A DNA stretch of 64,000 nt from Taklimakanibacter deserti (GTDB taxonomy: Bacteria > Pseudomonadota > Alphaproteobacteria > Rhizobiales > Aestuariivirgaceae): NCBI GenBank assembly GCA_003574785.1, contig QORU01000007.1:62001-126000 (forward strand). Direction: 5' to 3'. The translations under genes and the position numbers were made by a program. The notes beneath the pieces are model-generated. The model saw only the letters and a program-made list of their open reading frames with translations, was not told the origin of the DNA and did not search any database. Of this stretch, positions 18,298-26,160 are shown piece after piece (positions within the stretch are counted from its first letter, which is position 1; every line of letters starts with the position of its first letter).

Positions 18298-18857
18298 GAA
18301 GCGCCTTGTTCTGGCTCGCCGTCGCTTTCTTCATCGGTGCGGTGTCGCATCTGAGCTATGTGCTCATCGCACCCTCCTTCGCAATGCAGCGCCTGATCGG
18401 CACCGGGCAAGCGGACACGCCCGTCAATCGCTTCGTGCTGCTCGACGCGCCTGAGCAGATGCGCCTTCTCGGCGAGGCGGAAGGCGAGGCGGTTTCCGCC
18501 AAATGCCTCTTCGACATCAGCAAAGGCGAATTGCTGGTGACGGCCGAGATGCCGGATACATTCTGGTCGCTCACGCTTTATTCCGACAAGGGCGCCGATC
18601 TCTACACGATCAATGACCGCCAGGCCGGCATCGACAGGTTCAAGCTGACGGTGAAGCGCGCGCCCGGCATCATCGACCTCCTGAGAGGCGACCAATCGGA
18701 AACCACGCGCGCGCTCAGCGACGGATGGTCGGTCGAGATCCCCGAACCTACCGGGATCGCGGTGTTCTGGATGGCGCTCGACTATCCCGAGCAGCGCAAG
18801 CTGTTCACCGACATCCTGTCGCGTTCGTCCTGCGCCTTGACGCCCGAGGCGTCGTAA
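18294..18857 (+). CDS. DUF1254 domain protein
   Basis: 187 residues from a GTG at 18294 that overlaps the TGA of the DUF1214 gene. An N-terminal membrane helix (about 4-27) precedes NRFVLLDAPEQMRLLGEAE, DTFWSLTLYSDKGADLYTINDRQAGIDRF split across strands, and IAVFWMALDYPEQRKLF. This matches the DUF1254 half of DUF1254/DUF1214 proteins. Translational coupling suggests a 1:1 complex with the DUF1214 partner. Confidence 0.78.
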   Translation: MRSALFWLAVAFFIGAVSHLSYVLIAPSFAMQRLIGTGQADTPVNRFVLLDAPEQMRLLGEAEGEAVSAKCLFDISKGELLVTAEMPDTFWSLTLYSDKGADLYTINDRQAGIDRFKLTVKRAPGIIDLLRGDQSETTRALSDGWSVEIPEPTGIAVFWMALDYPEQRKLFTDILSRSSCALTPEAS

Positions 18858-18896
18858 GCCAGGCATTCATCAAAAATAGGCTGGGGAGGAGCGACG

Positions 18897-19619
18897 ATGG
18901 CCGACAAGCCACTGGTCATGATCACGGGTGCCGGTACCGGCATCGGCAAGGCGACGGCCTTGGCTTTCGCGCGCCAAGGCCATCCGCTCCTCCTCATCGG
19001 CAGAAGGATCGAGCCGCTCAACGCCCTCGGCCTCGACAAGGCGCTTTGCATCTCCGCGGACGTCCGCGATCGTGATGCGGTCATCGCCGCCATCGCCAAG
19101 GGCGAGGCCGCGCATGGCGAGGTGGACTGCCTCGTCAACAATGCCGGGATCGCGCGTCTCGCCAAGATCGAGGACCAGGACCCGGAGGAATGGCGCGACC
19201 TCATCGACATCAACTGCACCGGGGTGCTCAACTGCATGCATGCGGTGATGCCGGCGATGAAGGCGCGCCGGCACGGCACGATCATCAATATCTCGTCGAT
19301 TGCCGGGCGCAAATCCTATCCGAGCCACGACGTCTATTGCGGCACCAAGTTCTTCGTCCATGGCATCAGCGAGGGAGCCCGGCGCAACATGGCGCCGTTC
19401 GACGTGCGCGTGATCGTCGTGTCGCCCGGTCTCACGGAATCCGAGATCGACAAGACGATGCTCAACCAGGCGGCCTTCGAATTCTGGAGCGAGGGCAAGA
19501 GGAGGGTCGGCGCGATCGCCGCCGAGGACGTGGCCAATACGATCCTGTTCGCCTATCAGATGCCGCAGAACGTCACGCTGCAGGAGCTGACCATCACGCC
19601 CACCCGGCAGGAATATTGA
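18897..19619 (+). CDS. Short-chain dehydrogenase/reductase
   Basis: 240 residues, classical SDR. The cofactor motif is TGAGTGIG near the N-terminus, followed by NNAG in the fourth strand, catalytic Ser in INISSIAG, and Tyr/Lys in YCGTKFFVHG. The Arg after the glycine motif (LLIGRRIEPL) favours NADP(H). The C-terminus SPGLTESEID and FAYQMPQNVTLQELTITPT resemble YdfG-type serine or 3-hydroxy acid dehydrogenases. The start at 18897 follows GGGGAGGAGCG, a strong ribosome binding site. The substrate is unknown. Confidence 0.9.
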   Translation: MADKPLVMITGAGTGIGKATALAFARQGHPLLLIGRRIEPLNALGLDKALCISADVRDRDAVIAAIAKGEAAHGEVDCLVNNAGIARLAKIEDQDPEEWRDLIDINCTGVLNCMHAVMPAMKARRHGTIINISSIAGRKSYPSHDVYCGTKFFVHGISEGARRNMAPFDVRVIVVSPGLTESEIDKTMLNQAAFEFWSEGKRRVGAIAAEDVANTILFAYQMPQNVTLQELTITPTRQEY

Positions 19620-19624
19620 GCGAT

Positions 19625-19828
19625 TTAGGAATCGTCGCGGTCGATGTCGAGCGCCTGCAGGCGCGATGGTCTTCCGCGCCGGCGCGGCGGCGGCAGCCTG
19701 TCGGCCAGGCTGAAATCATAGCGTTCGATCCGTATCCCCGGAAAGATCACGATCTCCGCCGGCCCCGAATGCGCTTCCCTTGCCGATTGCGGCAAACGAT
19801 CGCGCGGAAAAGTCAGTATCGTCCCCAT
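19625..19828 (-). CDS. Small conserved-looking protein of unknown function
   Basis: 67 residues from the ATG at 19828 (MGTILTFPRDRLP), preceded by GGTGAAGGTG. A start at 19879 is possible but less natural. No known domain is recognised. The hydrophobic-strand pattern AEIVIFPGIRIERYDFSLADRLP followed by a basic PPRRRGRPSR tail suggests a small folded protein with a nucleic-acid or membrane-surface contact. Codon use matches its neighbours. Confidence 0.6.
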   Translation of the reverse strand: MGTILTFPRDRLPQSAREAHSGPAEIVIFPGIRIERYDFSLADRLPPPRRRGRPSRLQALDIDRDDS

Positions 19829-19941
19829 CACCTTCACCTTGGCGGGAAACGCTCTCGAGCAATTCTCCCGTGCCGCCATTACGCTCCGGTGTGGTTAAAA
19901 AAGACCTAACCGATCATGTCAGCTTGATAACGGCGCCCGTG

Positions 19942-20283
19942 TCAATCCTGCGCGCCGATGGTCAACCCCGCGGTTCCAGTGCGGTCCTCGACCTCGACGA
20001 CCCAGATGTCCGGATCGAATTTCGCGAGCCTGGCGATGAAGGGTGCCACGTCGGGCGCGGAGGTGACGGGCGGGATCACCTCGCTCCACAGTCTTTCGCC
20101 GGTTTCGTCGATGGCTGATCCCGGCGGCGGTCCCAACACCATGACGGTACCGTCGAGACGGTTGATGACGACATAGATGGCGCCCGCCTCGGCCGCGCCC
20201 TTGCGCAGGACGGCGCCATAGAGCCCTTGCACGAAAGAGCGGCGCAGGAAGGCGTGGACCCAGATTTCAGCTTTGAGCCGCAT
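19942..20283 (-). CDS. DUF1491 family protein
   Basis: 113 residues matching DUF1491: MRLKAEIWVHAFLRRSF at the start, GAIYVVINRLDGTVMVLGPP, and the C-terminal DIWVVEVEDR. The family is restricted mainly to Alphaproteobacteria and its function is unknown. No signal peptide or membrane helix. It lies 15 bases downstream of the peptidoglycan-binding-domain gene and may be cotranscribed with it. Confidence 0.82.
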   Translation of the reverse strand: MRLKAEIWVHAFLRRSFVQGLYGAVLRKGAAEAGAIYVVINRLDGTVMVLGPPPGSAIDETGERLWSEVIPPVTSAPDVAPFIARLAKFDPDIWVVEVEDRTGTAGLTIGAQD

Positions 20284-20298
20284 TCTGCAGCTTTAGCA

Positions 20299-20997
20299 TC
20301 AATTGGCGCGGGTCGAGCCGCGGGTGCTCATCTTTTCGAGCTCGACGATGAGCGTCGGGCTGATGTCGCCGGTGGGGGCTATGCCGCGGTCGCGCTCGAA
20401 TTTGAGGATGGCGGCGCGGGTCTGCTGGCCGAGCTCGCCATTGATCGCGCCGGGCTCATAGCCAAGCTCGGCCAGGCCGACCTGGACGCGAGTAACCGTG
20501 TCGACGGGTTTCTGCGGTGCCAGGGGCTGCGGCTTGGCCGGCGTCGCGTCCGTCATCTTCAAGGCATCGGTGATCTGGCGGGTATAGCGGATGTGCTCGA
20601 CGAGCTCAGGACTGGCGAGGCCGGTTTCGTCGAGACCATTGGCGCGCTGATAGGCAATGATCGCGATTTTGGTGCGCTGGCCCGAAACGCCATCGACCTT
20701 GCCGCTATAGAGTCCGGACGCCGCGAGCTCGCGCTGCACGCTCTCGACGGTCGCGTCATAGCGCAAGGTCACGGTGCTGCCGCGCTGGTCCTCATTCGCC
20801 ACATCGACGGTCACGCGCGTCGAGCCGGTGATCGGATCGCTGTCGGACATGGAAGCGGCATCGGCCTGACTCGCCTGCGGCGCCGTCTGGGTGAGCGTAT
20901 TGTAGACGATGGCGACACTAAGCGCGGCCACCGTCAGCGCCACGACGACCGTCGAGACGCCCAAACGCGGCGCGTCATCCTCTTCATAGTCACTCAT
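20299..20997 (-). CDS. Membrane-anchored protein with two peptidoglycan-binding domains
   Basis: 232 residues with a single N-terminal membrane helix (about 14-34), so type II topology with the bulk in the periplasm. Two PG_binding_1 repeats follow: VESVQRELAASGLYSGKVDG (about 80-135) and TRVQVGLAELGYEPGAINGE (about 168-225). Each ends with the GxxxxxTxxAI.FxR pattern. It probably binds peptidoglycan; no catalytic domain is present. The DUF1491 gene follows closely. Confidence 0.85.
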   Translation of the reverse strand: MSDYEEDDAPRLGVSTVVVALTVAALSVAIVYNTLTQTAPQASQADAASMSDSDPITGSTRVTVDVANEDQRGSTVTLRYDATVESVQRELAASGLYSGKVDGVSGQRTKIAIIAYQRANGLDETGLASPELVEHIRYTRQITDALKMTDATPAKPQPLAPQKPVDTVTRVQVGLAELGYEPGAINGELGQQTRAAILKFERDRGIAPTGDISPTLIVELEKMSTRGSTRAN

Positions 20998-21240
20998 TCA
21001 ACGCCGGACCCAACTCGAACTGAACACCGACCGGCTCTGGCACCGGCCCCCCGCTTCGCCCCAATCATGCATCGGGATGCTTAATATCGGGTTGTTGCGG
21101 GCCTTTCACGGGTAAACCGTCATGATTTCCGAATGGTTAATGAAGTCCTTAGAATTTGCCGAAAGTTAGATTCGAATTGACATGCGGGTTTTCAGCCGCA
21201 TGAAAGACGGGGGCGCTATTCATTTGGCCAGGACAAGGGG

Positions 21241-21636
21241 ATGGACATGCGTATTATTCGCACGATTGCTCTGCTGGCCGTGGTGGCGTTCTTCATGCCG
21301 TCGCCGCCTGAGGAACGGTTCCAGGTTGCCGAGACCGATGATCCGCCGGCGACGGAGCTGCTCTCGGCCGCCGTCTCGACGGTCGCCGATGTGGGAGACT
21401 TCTGCCGCCGGCAGCCTGCCGTCTGCGACACGGCGCACTATCTGGCCGTGAAGCTCGAGGGCAAGGCGAAATACAGCATCGAGCTCCTCTATCAATGGGC
21501 ACATGAATCGAATGGCCTGGCGCTGCCGCAGCAGACCGTTGCCGCCGATGAAGGGGAAGCCGCCGGCCAGAATACCTTGCGCCTCGACGACCTCATCCCC
21601 GAATGGCGGGCGCCTAAACCTCAAGCTCAAAGCTGA
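21241..21636 (+). CDS. DUF5330-like small exported protein
   Basis: 131 residues. The N-terminus (about 4-20) is hydrophobic and probably a signal or anchor. The core VADVGDFCRRQPAVCDTA with two conserved cysteines, followed by AKYSIELLYQWAHE, matches my memory of DUF5330 proteins of the Rhizobiales. The Cys pair may form a disulfide in the periplasm. The start is ATG at 21241, although the second ATG at 21247 is also possible. The function is unknown. Confidence 0.75.
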   Translation: MDMRIIRTIALLAVVAFFMPSPPEERFQVAETDDPPATELLSAAVSTVADVGDFCRRQPAVCDTAHYLAVKLEGKAKYSIELLYQWAHESNGLALPQQTVAADEGEAAGQNTLRLDDLIPEWRAPKPQAQS

Positions 21637-21895
21637 CAGACGACAATCAGCTCCGGACTCATTGAGATGTTGAGCGAGCTCAGCCGCGCTCAGCCATATC
21701 CAGGATGGTCTTCGGCAATGGGCCCGCCAGATCCCTATGGAAGCGATCGTATTCCGATGGCGGATTGAGGCTGTCATAAACCGGCCGTCAGGCGTGAATT
21801 GACATAGTCCATGACGATAATCCTAGAACGCGTCGTCGCAGTGCTTGAGATCGCCGCGCCAAACGCTTATCTGAGCGGTAACGAGGTTGGAGTTC

Positions 21896-22336
21896 ATGGC
21901 GGAAACGATCGCAGCTCTCAAGGAGGATTTTTCCCTCATCGATGAGTGGGAAGACCGCTATCGCTATGTGATCGAGCTCGGCCGCGCCCTCGAGCCGCTC
22001 GCCGACGCGGACCGCAACCCCCGCAACAAGGTGCAAGGCTGCGCCAGCCAGGTATGGATCGCCGCGCATGAAGAGAGGGACGGCAAGGAACCGCGTCTCG
22101 CCTTCACCGGCGACAGCGACGCGCTCATCGTCAAGGGCCTCATCGCCATCATCTTCCGCCTGTTCTCAGGGCGCACGCCGTCGGAAATCCTCGCCACCGA
22201 TGCCGGGGCACTCCTCGACGAGCTGGGGCTGCGGGAACATCTGACGCCACAGCGCTCGAACGGCGTCGCCTCGATGGTGACGCGCATCAAATCCGACGCC
22301 AAGGCGGCGCTGGCTCAAACTCTCAAGAGCGCATGA
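21896..22336 (+). CDS. sufE: SufE-family sulfur acceptor
   Basis: 146 residues from the ATG at 21896; the frame opens at a TTG nine bases earlier. The family pattern is complete: EWEDRYRYVIELG, the catalytic Cys49 in NKVQGCASQVWI, LIVKGLIAIIFRLFSGRTP and the C-terminal LTPQRSNGVASMVTRIKS. SufE takes persulfide sulfur from the cysteine desulfurase SufS and stimulates it during iron-sulfur cluster assembly in the cytosol. No other suf genes are in the window. Confidence 0.93.
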   Translation: MAETIAALKEDFSLIDEWEDRYRYVIELGRALEPLADADRNPRNKVQGCASQVWIAAHEERDGKEPRLAFTGDSDALIVKGLIAIIFRLFSGRTPSEILATDAGALLDELGLREHLTPQRSNGVASMVTRIKSDAKAALAQTLKSA

Positions 22337-22395
22337 CCTCGTCCGAAAACCGGGATGGCCGGGTTTAACCCGGCCACGAGCTTTTCGGGTCATGC
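22331..22395. repeat. Rhizobial-type palindromic repeat, also a likely sufE terminator
   Basis: The outer arms GCATGACC (22331-22338) and GGTCATGC (22388-22395) enclose CCGAAAA and TTTTCGG arms. Inside is a separate perfect palindrome, TGGCCGGGTT and AACCCGGCCA (22356-22376), followed by a TTTT. The outer sequence matches a short repeat family that I recall as widespread in Rhizobiales. Being directly after the sufE stop, it may end that transcript. A related copy lies at 51026-51073. Confidence 0.65.
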
Positions 22396-22399
22396 TTCT

Positions 22400-22864
22400 T
22401 CAGTTGAACGGGCTGTCGCAATAGCGCGTGCGGCCCCCATAGGTCACGTAAGTGTTGGTTTCCACCGCATAGGAGCGAAAGCGCTTGAGGCACCAGCGCA
22501 CATGCTCGCCGCGGGCATCCGGACGATCGTCGTTGAACGTGTTTTTGCGATTGCCCGTCAGCGACCCGGTGCGATCGGTGGATGAGCCGAAATCGAACGG
22601 TTTTGCCTTGGTGCCGGAGCGGTAACGCTCCTGATTGCTCTGATTGTACTTGTCGTTCCATGAGCCGTAGCCGGGCCTCGGCACCTCAGGGCCGAAGGGC
22701 CCGGGCCCGAACAGCCGCTCATTGGAGCCCGATGGATTCGAGCCCGAGGCGCAAGAACCAAGGGGGCAGGCGCCGGCGGCCACGGCGTGATGCGCGACGG
22801 CGAGCGTGCCGGCGACAAGCAGCATCGCGGCCAGGATCAGCAAAATGAAATGCCTGAGCTTCAT
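22400..22864 (-). CDS. BA14K-like exported protein
   Basis: 154 residues from the ATG at 22864; the frame is open to 22999 but MKLRHFILLILAAMLLVAG is a clear signal peptide start. The mature part is Gly/Ser/Pro-rich and low in complexity (about 35-105). The C-terminus RGEHVRWCLKRFRSY, then TYVTYGGRTRYCDSPF, matches the BA14K motif with its Cys pair. The founding Brucella BA14K protein is an immunoreactive, lectin-like surface protein; function here is unknown. It is located outside the cytoplasm. Confidence 0.78.
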   Translation of the reverse strand: MKLRHFILLILAAMLLVAGTLAVAHHAVAAGACPLGSCASGSNPSGSNERLFGPGPFGPEVPRPGYGSWNDKYNQSNQERYRSGTKAKPFDFGSSTDRTGSLTGNRKNTFNDDRPDARGEHVRWCLKRFRSYAVETNTYVTYGGRTRYCDSPFN

Positions 22865-23036
22865 CAAGGTGGAACCATCCGACGGCATCTTGTCCATATT
22901 GAGGAACCGGCAAGGCGATGCCCTGGTTCCGTCAGGAGGACGGTGGCGTTTCGAGCGCACGCAACTTGCCGTTAAGGGAAGTCTCACACACGCCGTCAAT
23001 AGGGATCGATCTCGCGGCGGCGACCGTCGTCTTGGA

Positions 23037-23552
23037 TCAGCGGGCGGCGGCGAGCTTTTCTTCGATCGAATCGAAGACTTCCGAGCCCGGCAGGAAGGCG
23101 TCGTAGCACAGGATCATGCCGACCCGGTCGCCGCCATGGGTCAAAGGCAGCTTGAGCCAGAACTGGACGAGATGCTCCTTCTGCATCCGGGGGCCCCTGA
23201 CGACGCCCTGCGCCGGCTTGCCTTCGGACGCAATGCGATGATAGGCGGCGAGCCAATAGTCGCGCTTGTCGCCCCAGTCGAGCTCGTCGAGATAGAGCCC
23301 GGTCGTCTCGCAATCATGCACATCGCGCAGCCGGGTCCCGGCGAGACGGACGCGATAACGCTCGCCCGGCATCTCCACCTCGATCAGGCTGATATTGGGC
23401 AGGAGCCTCGGTATATGCGCCGGGCTGATGTCGCGCTTGTCGGGCATCGGGCGGCCGGCGGCTTTGTGCAGCCAATATTCATAGAGCTGGCGATGTTCGG
23501 GGATGATCAACTGCGCCTTGAAGGCGGCATTCATTTGTCCCTTCGCCATCAC
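23037..23552 (-). CDS. PAS domain protein (PF07310-like)
   Basis: 171 residues. The sequence YEYWLHKAAGRPMPDKRDISPAHIPRLLPNISLIEVE, read as two blocks, followed by YRVRLAGTRLRDVHDCETTG, LDELDWGDKRDYWLA and VGMILCYDAFLPG, matches the PAS-like family PF07310 common in Alphaproteobacteria. The family has no attached output domain and the ligand is unknown. The gene lies on the same strand as mucR upstream and the BA14K gene downstream. Confidence 0.83.
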   Translation of the reverse strand: MMAKGQMNAAFKAQLIIPEHRQLYEYWLHKAAGRPMPDKRDISPAHIPRLLPNISLIEVEMPGERYRVRLAGTRLRDVHDCETTGLYLDELDWGDKRDYWLAAYHRIASEGKPAQGVVRGPRMQKEHLVQFWLKLPLTHGGDRVGMILCYDAFLPGSEVFDSIEEKLAAAR

Positions 23553-23675
23553 CCGAATCCGTTCCGAATCGCCAGCCCCGGCGCCCGCTTCATTGTTATG
23601 AATCCGTGCGACCTCAGCCGCAAGAGTCCAAAAGCGGAACTTAAGGAAAAGTGACCGGTGCTCCGGTACGGCGTT

Positions 23676-24092
23676 TCAGCGGCGCTCCGCGCGATTCTGC
23701 CCGAGCCCGATCTTCTTGGCGAGGCTCGAACGCGCCTCGGCATAGTTGGGCGCGACCATGGGATAATCGAGGGGCAGACCCCATTTCTCGCGATACTGCT
23801 CGGGCGAGAGATCGTAATGCGTGCGCAAATGGCGCTTCAGCGACTTGAACTTCTTTCCGTCCTCGAGACAGATGATGTAGTCGGGCGTGATGGATTTGCG
23901 CACCGGAACCGCCGGCTTCAATTCAGCCGTCTCGGCTTGCTTGTTTTCGGCCGAGCTCTGCGGTGCTGCGGCGAGAGACTGATAGATATTCGCGATCAGT
24001 TTGGGCAGATCGGCCTGGGCGACAGTATTGTTGCCGACATAGGCCGCCGCGATATTCGCGGTCAGTTCAAGCAGATTGCTTTTTTCCTGCAT
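23676..24092 (-). CDS. mucR: MucR/Ros-family transcriptional regulator
   Basis: 138 residues. N-terminal MQEKSNLLELTANIAAAYVGNN and LPKLIANIYQSL form the oligomerising half; the C-terminal zinc-finger-like DNA-binding half has Cys75, Lys-rich KKFKSLKRHLRTH with His88 and His92, and YREKWGLP. Only one cysteine is present where classical Ros has two, as in several rhizobial homologues that fold with altered or no zinc. MucR proteins bind AT-rich DNA and control exopolysaccharide, motility and cell-cycle genes. Confidence 0.92.
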   Translation of the reverse strand: MQEKSNLLELTANIAAAYVGNNTVAQADLPKLIANIYQSLAAAPQSSAENKQAETAELKPAVPVRKSITPDYIICLEDGKKFKSLKRHLRTHYDLSPEQYREKWGLPLDYPMVAPNYAEARSSLAKKIGLGQNRAERR

Positions 24093-24210
24093 GGATTACC
24101 GACGCCCCCGGTTAAGGACCGATTTATATTTCATCTATTGCGCGGCGAATCAATAGTTCGGCCAGGTTTAGTTTTCGCACCGTCCGGACAGTTCAGAATT
24201 TGAACCGGCG

Positions 24211-25587
24211 TCAATTTGCGGCGATGCGGGCATAGGGGCCGGTGCGCCGGGCGGCCCAATCCCAGTAGGTCAGAAGCACCCGCGCCTTGTTGAAGGAGAG
24301 CGTCTCGAAGATGGCCTTCAGGGCCTCGGCATCGGGGCGCTTTTCGACGACGTCGGCAAATTGGGCGCGGGTCAGGCCTGCGGCCTTGAGGGCGACGGTC
24401 AGAGCCTCGCCGCCCGCGTCATCGGCGATGCGGGCGCCGGCTTCCGCACTCACATGGGTGAGCCTGGCATAGATCTCGCCCGCTTCCCGGGAGTCCGCCT
24501 GCGCCAGCTTCGCGAGCAGCGAGAGATCGGCCTGCTTGCGGTCCTTGCCGTCATTCTCCCGGTTCATGGTGAGGATCCGGGTGATGGTCTCCGAATCGGT
24601 CAGGAAGCGCGACAGGACATAGCGCCTGAGTTCCGAGGGCAGTCGCCAGAAGAGCTGGAAGGCGATCGGGGACGGCGTGTCCTGACGGGTCACCAGCGGC
24701 GCCTGCAGCACGGGATGGGCGGCGGCAAAGCGGGTCAAGTGCCACATCGACTCGATCGAGAAGGACGCACCCTGATTGCGGACGAGATTGACCAGGGTCT
24801 CGACGTCGTTCGACTGGATGAGGGCTTCCGCCAGAGCCGGCGAGATGAGGCGCCGGCGCGCTATCAACTTGAGCTTGGCGGGGTTGCGGCCTTGGGCGAC
24901 CGTGATCAGATCGCTGTCATCCACCGTCACCGCTTGCTCGAGCAAGGGGCCCGAGACCTCGATGCGCGGATCGTTGATCAATCGGCGCACCAGCATCTGC
25001 GAGGGCGCTTCCATCAGACAGACGCGGTCGGCAAGATGGCGCAAGCTCTTCAGCGGCATGCGCGGAATAAGCCGCAGCAAAGTGTCATTGGCGAGGGCGC
25101 GCTCCTGCGGCAGCGAGCCCTCGGTCGGAATAGCCATGATGTCGAGGAGCGCATGCGCCCTGATCCCCGCCTCGGCATCCTCGGGCTGCGGCCGCTCCAG
25201 CACTCGGCGCTCGACGAAGCCCGGATCCGATGACTTCACCGGCATCGCCGCTGGTGGCTGTTCCGGCGCCATCGGCGCTGACGTTCGAGGTTGGGCAGGC
25301 TCGGCGGGGACGGGCTTGTCCAGGCGCAGAACTTCGGGAACCGGCTCGACAATGGGAGCGGTGTCGGATTCAGCCGGCTCCAACGGCGGCGGTTCGACCG
25401 GTGCAGCGGCCACCGGCGGGTCGGCTGGGCGAGCGATGAGCGGTTCGGCGGGCTTGCCGCTAGTTCCGGCAAGTTTCAGCTTGAGCGCGCGGAACGAGTC
25501 CGCCGTAATCATGCGGCGCCCGGGCAGTCCATTTTCAGGCTGCACGCTCGACATGCTGCGCTCAGATCTCCTTGCCGGTTGCGCCAT
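24211..25587 (-). CDS. DUF2336 protein
   Basis: 458 residues. Residues about 1-140 are Pro/Ala/Glu-rich and probably disordered. From about 145 the protein is a string of helical, HEAT-like repeats: NDTLLRLIPRMPLKSLRHLADRV, PSQMLVRRLINDPRIEVSGPLL divided by short turns, then EALIQSNDVETLVNLVRN and FAAAHPVLQAPLVT. This matches DUF2336, an alphaproteobacterial family of unknown function probably used in protein contacts. The start could be the later Met at residue 12 or 26. It lies upstream of mucR on the same strand. Confidence 0.8.
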   Translation of the reverse strand: MAQPARRSERSMSSVQPENGLPGRRMITADSFRALKLKLAGTSGKPAEPLIARPADPPVAAAPVEPPPLEPAESDTAPIVEPVPEVLRLDKPVPAEPAQPRTSAPMAPEQPPAAMPVKSSDPGFVERRVLERPQPEDAEAGIRAHALLDIMAIPTEGSLPQERALANDTLLRLIPRMPLKSLRHLADRVCLMEAPSQMLVRRLINDPRIEVSGPLLEQAVTVDDSDLITVAQGRNPAKLKLIARRRLISPALAEALIQSNDVETLVNLVRNQGASFSIESMWHLTRFAAAHPVLQAPLVTRQDTPSPIAFQLFWRLPSELRRYVLSRFLTDSETITRILTMNRENDGKDRKQADLSLLAKLAQADSREAGEIYARLTHVSAEAGARIADDAGGEALTVALKAAGLTRAQFADVVEKRPDAEALKAIFETLSFNKARVLLTYWDWAARRTGPYARIAAN

Positions 25588-25763
25588 TAAAATCGGGCAA
25601 GCCTCTCTAAATCTGCTTAACCCTTGGAAAATGCGATCCAGAAACCATTTACCAATGATGTTATGCTTAACGCATGGTTAAGGGCACGGTTTGCAGGCAC
25701 CGGCTCGCTTGTCTATTCTCGCTTTCGACCGATCCCCCCAGAGGTATTCCCCGTGAGCCTAAA

Positions 25764-26156
25764 GTGACCAAGACCGACGCCGAATGGCGCAAGGACCTCA
25801 CCCCGGAGCAGTATCGCATCACTCGCGAGCACGGCACCGAGCGGCCGTTCTCGCATCCTTACAACAGCGAAAAGCGGCCGGGCACATATGCCTGCGTGAG
25901 CTGCGGCGCGCCCCTTTTCAACTCGGCGACGAAATATGAATCGGGCAGCGGCTGGCCGAGCTTCACTGCGCCGGTGAGCCAGGACGCCGTCAGCGAGCAT
26001 CACGACGTCACCCATGGCATGCGCCGCACCGAGATACGCTGCGCCCAATGCGAAGCGCATCTCGGCCATGTGTTCAACGACGGTCCGCGCCCGGCCGGCC
26101 TGCGCTATTGCATGAACGGCACCGCCCTCAAACTCGACCCGCAAGAGATAAAGTAA
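25764..26156 (+). CDS. msrB: Peptide-methionine (R)-S-oxide reductase
   Basis: 131 residues from a GTG at 25764; the longer frame to 25674 adds residues unlike the family. Hallmarks are two zinc-binding CxxC pairs (CVSC and CAQC), [17 protein letters not shown] and the catalytic Cys in LRYCMNG. MsrB reduces the R isomer of methionine sulfoxide in proteins using thioredoxin. No signal peptide is seen, so it acts in the cytosol. The oligopeptidase B gene starts five bases downstream, and the two are likely cotranscribed. Confidence 0.92.
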   Translation: MTKTDAEWRKDLTPEQYRITREHGTERPFSHPYNSEKRPGTYACVSCGAPLFNSATKYESGSGWPSFTAPVSQDAVSEHHDVTHGMRRTEIRCAQCEAHLGHVFNDGPRPAGLRYCMNGTALKLDPQEIK

Positions 26157-26160
26157 GCGC

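Noticed and set aside
21788..22069. 93-codon minus-strand frame near sufE
   Set aside because: It overlaps the sufE coding region on the other strand and has no supporting motif.
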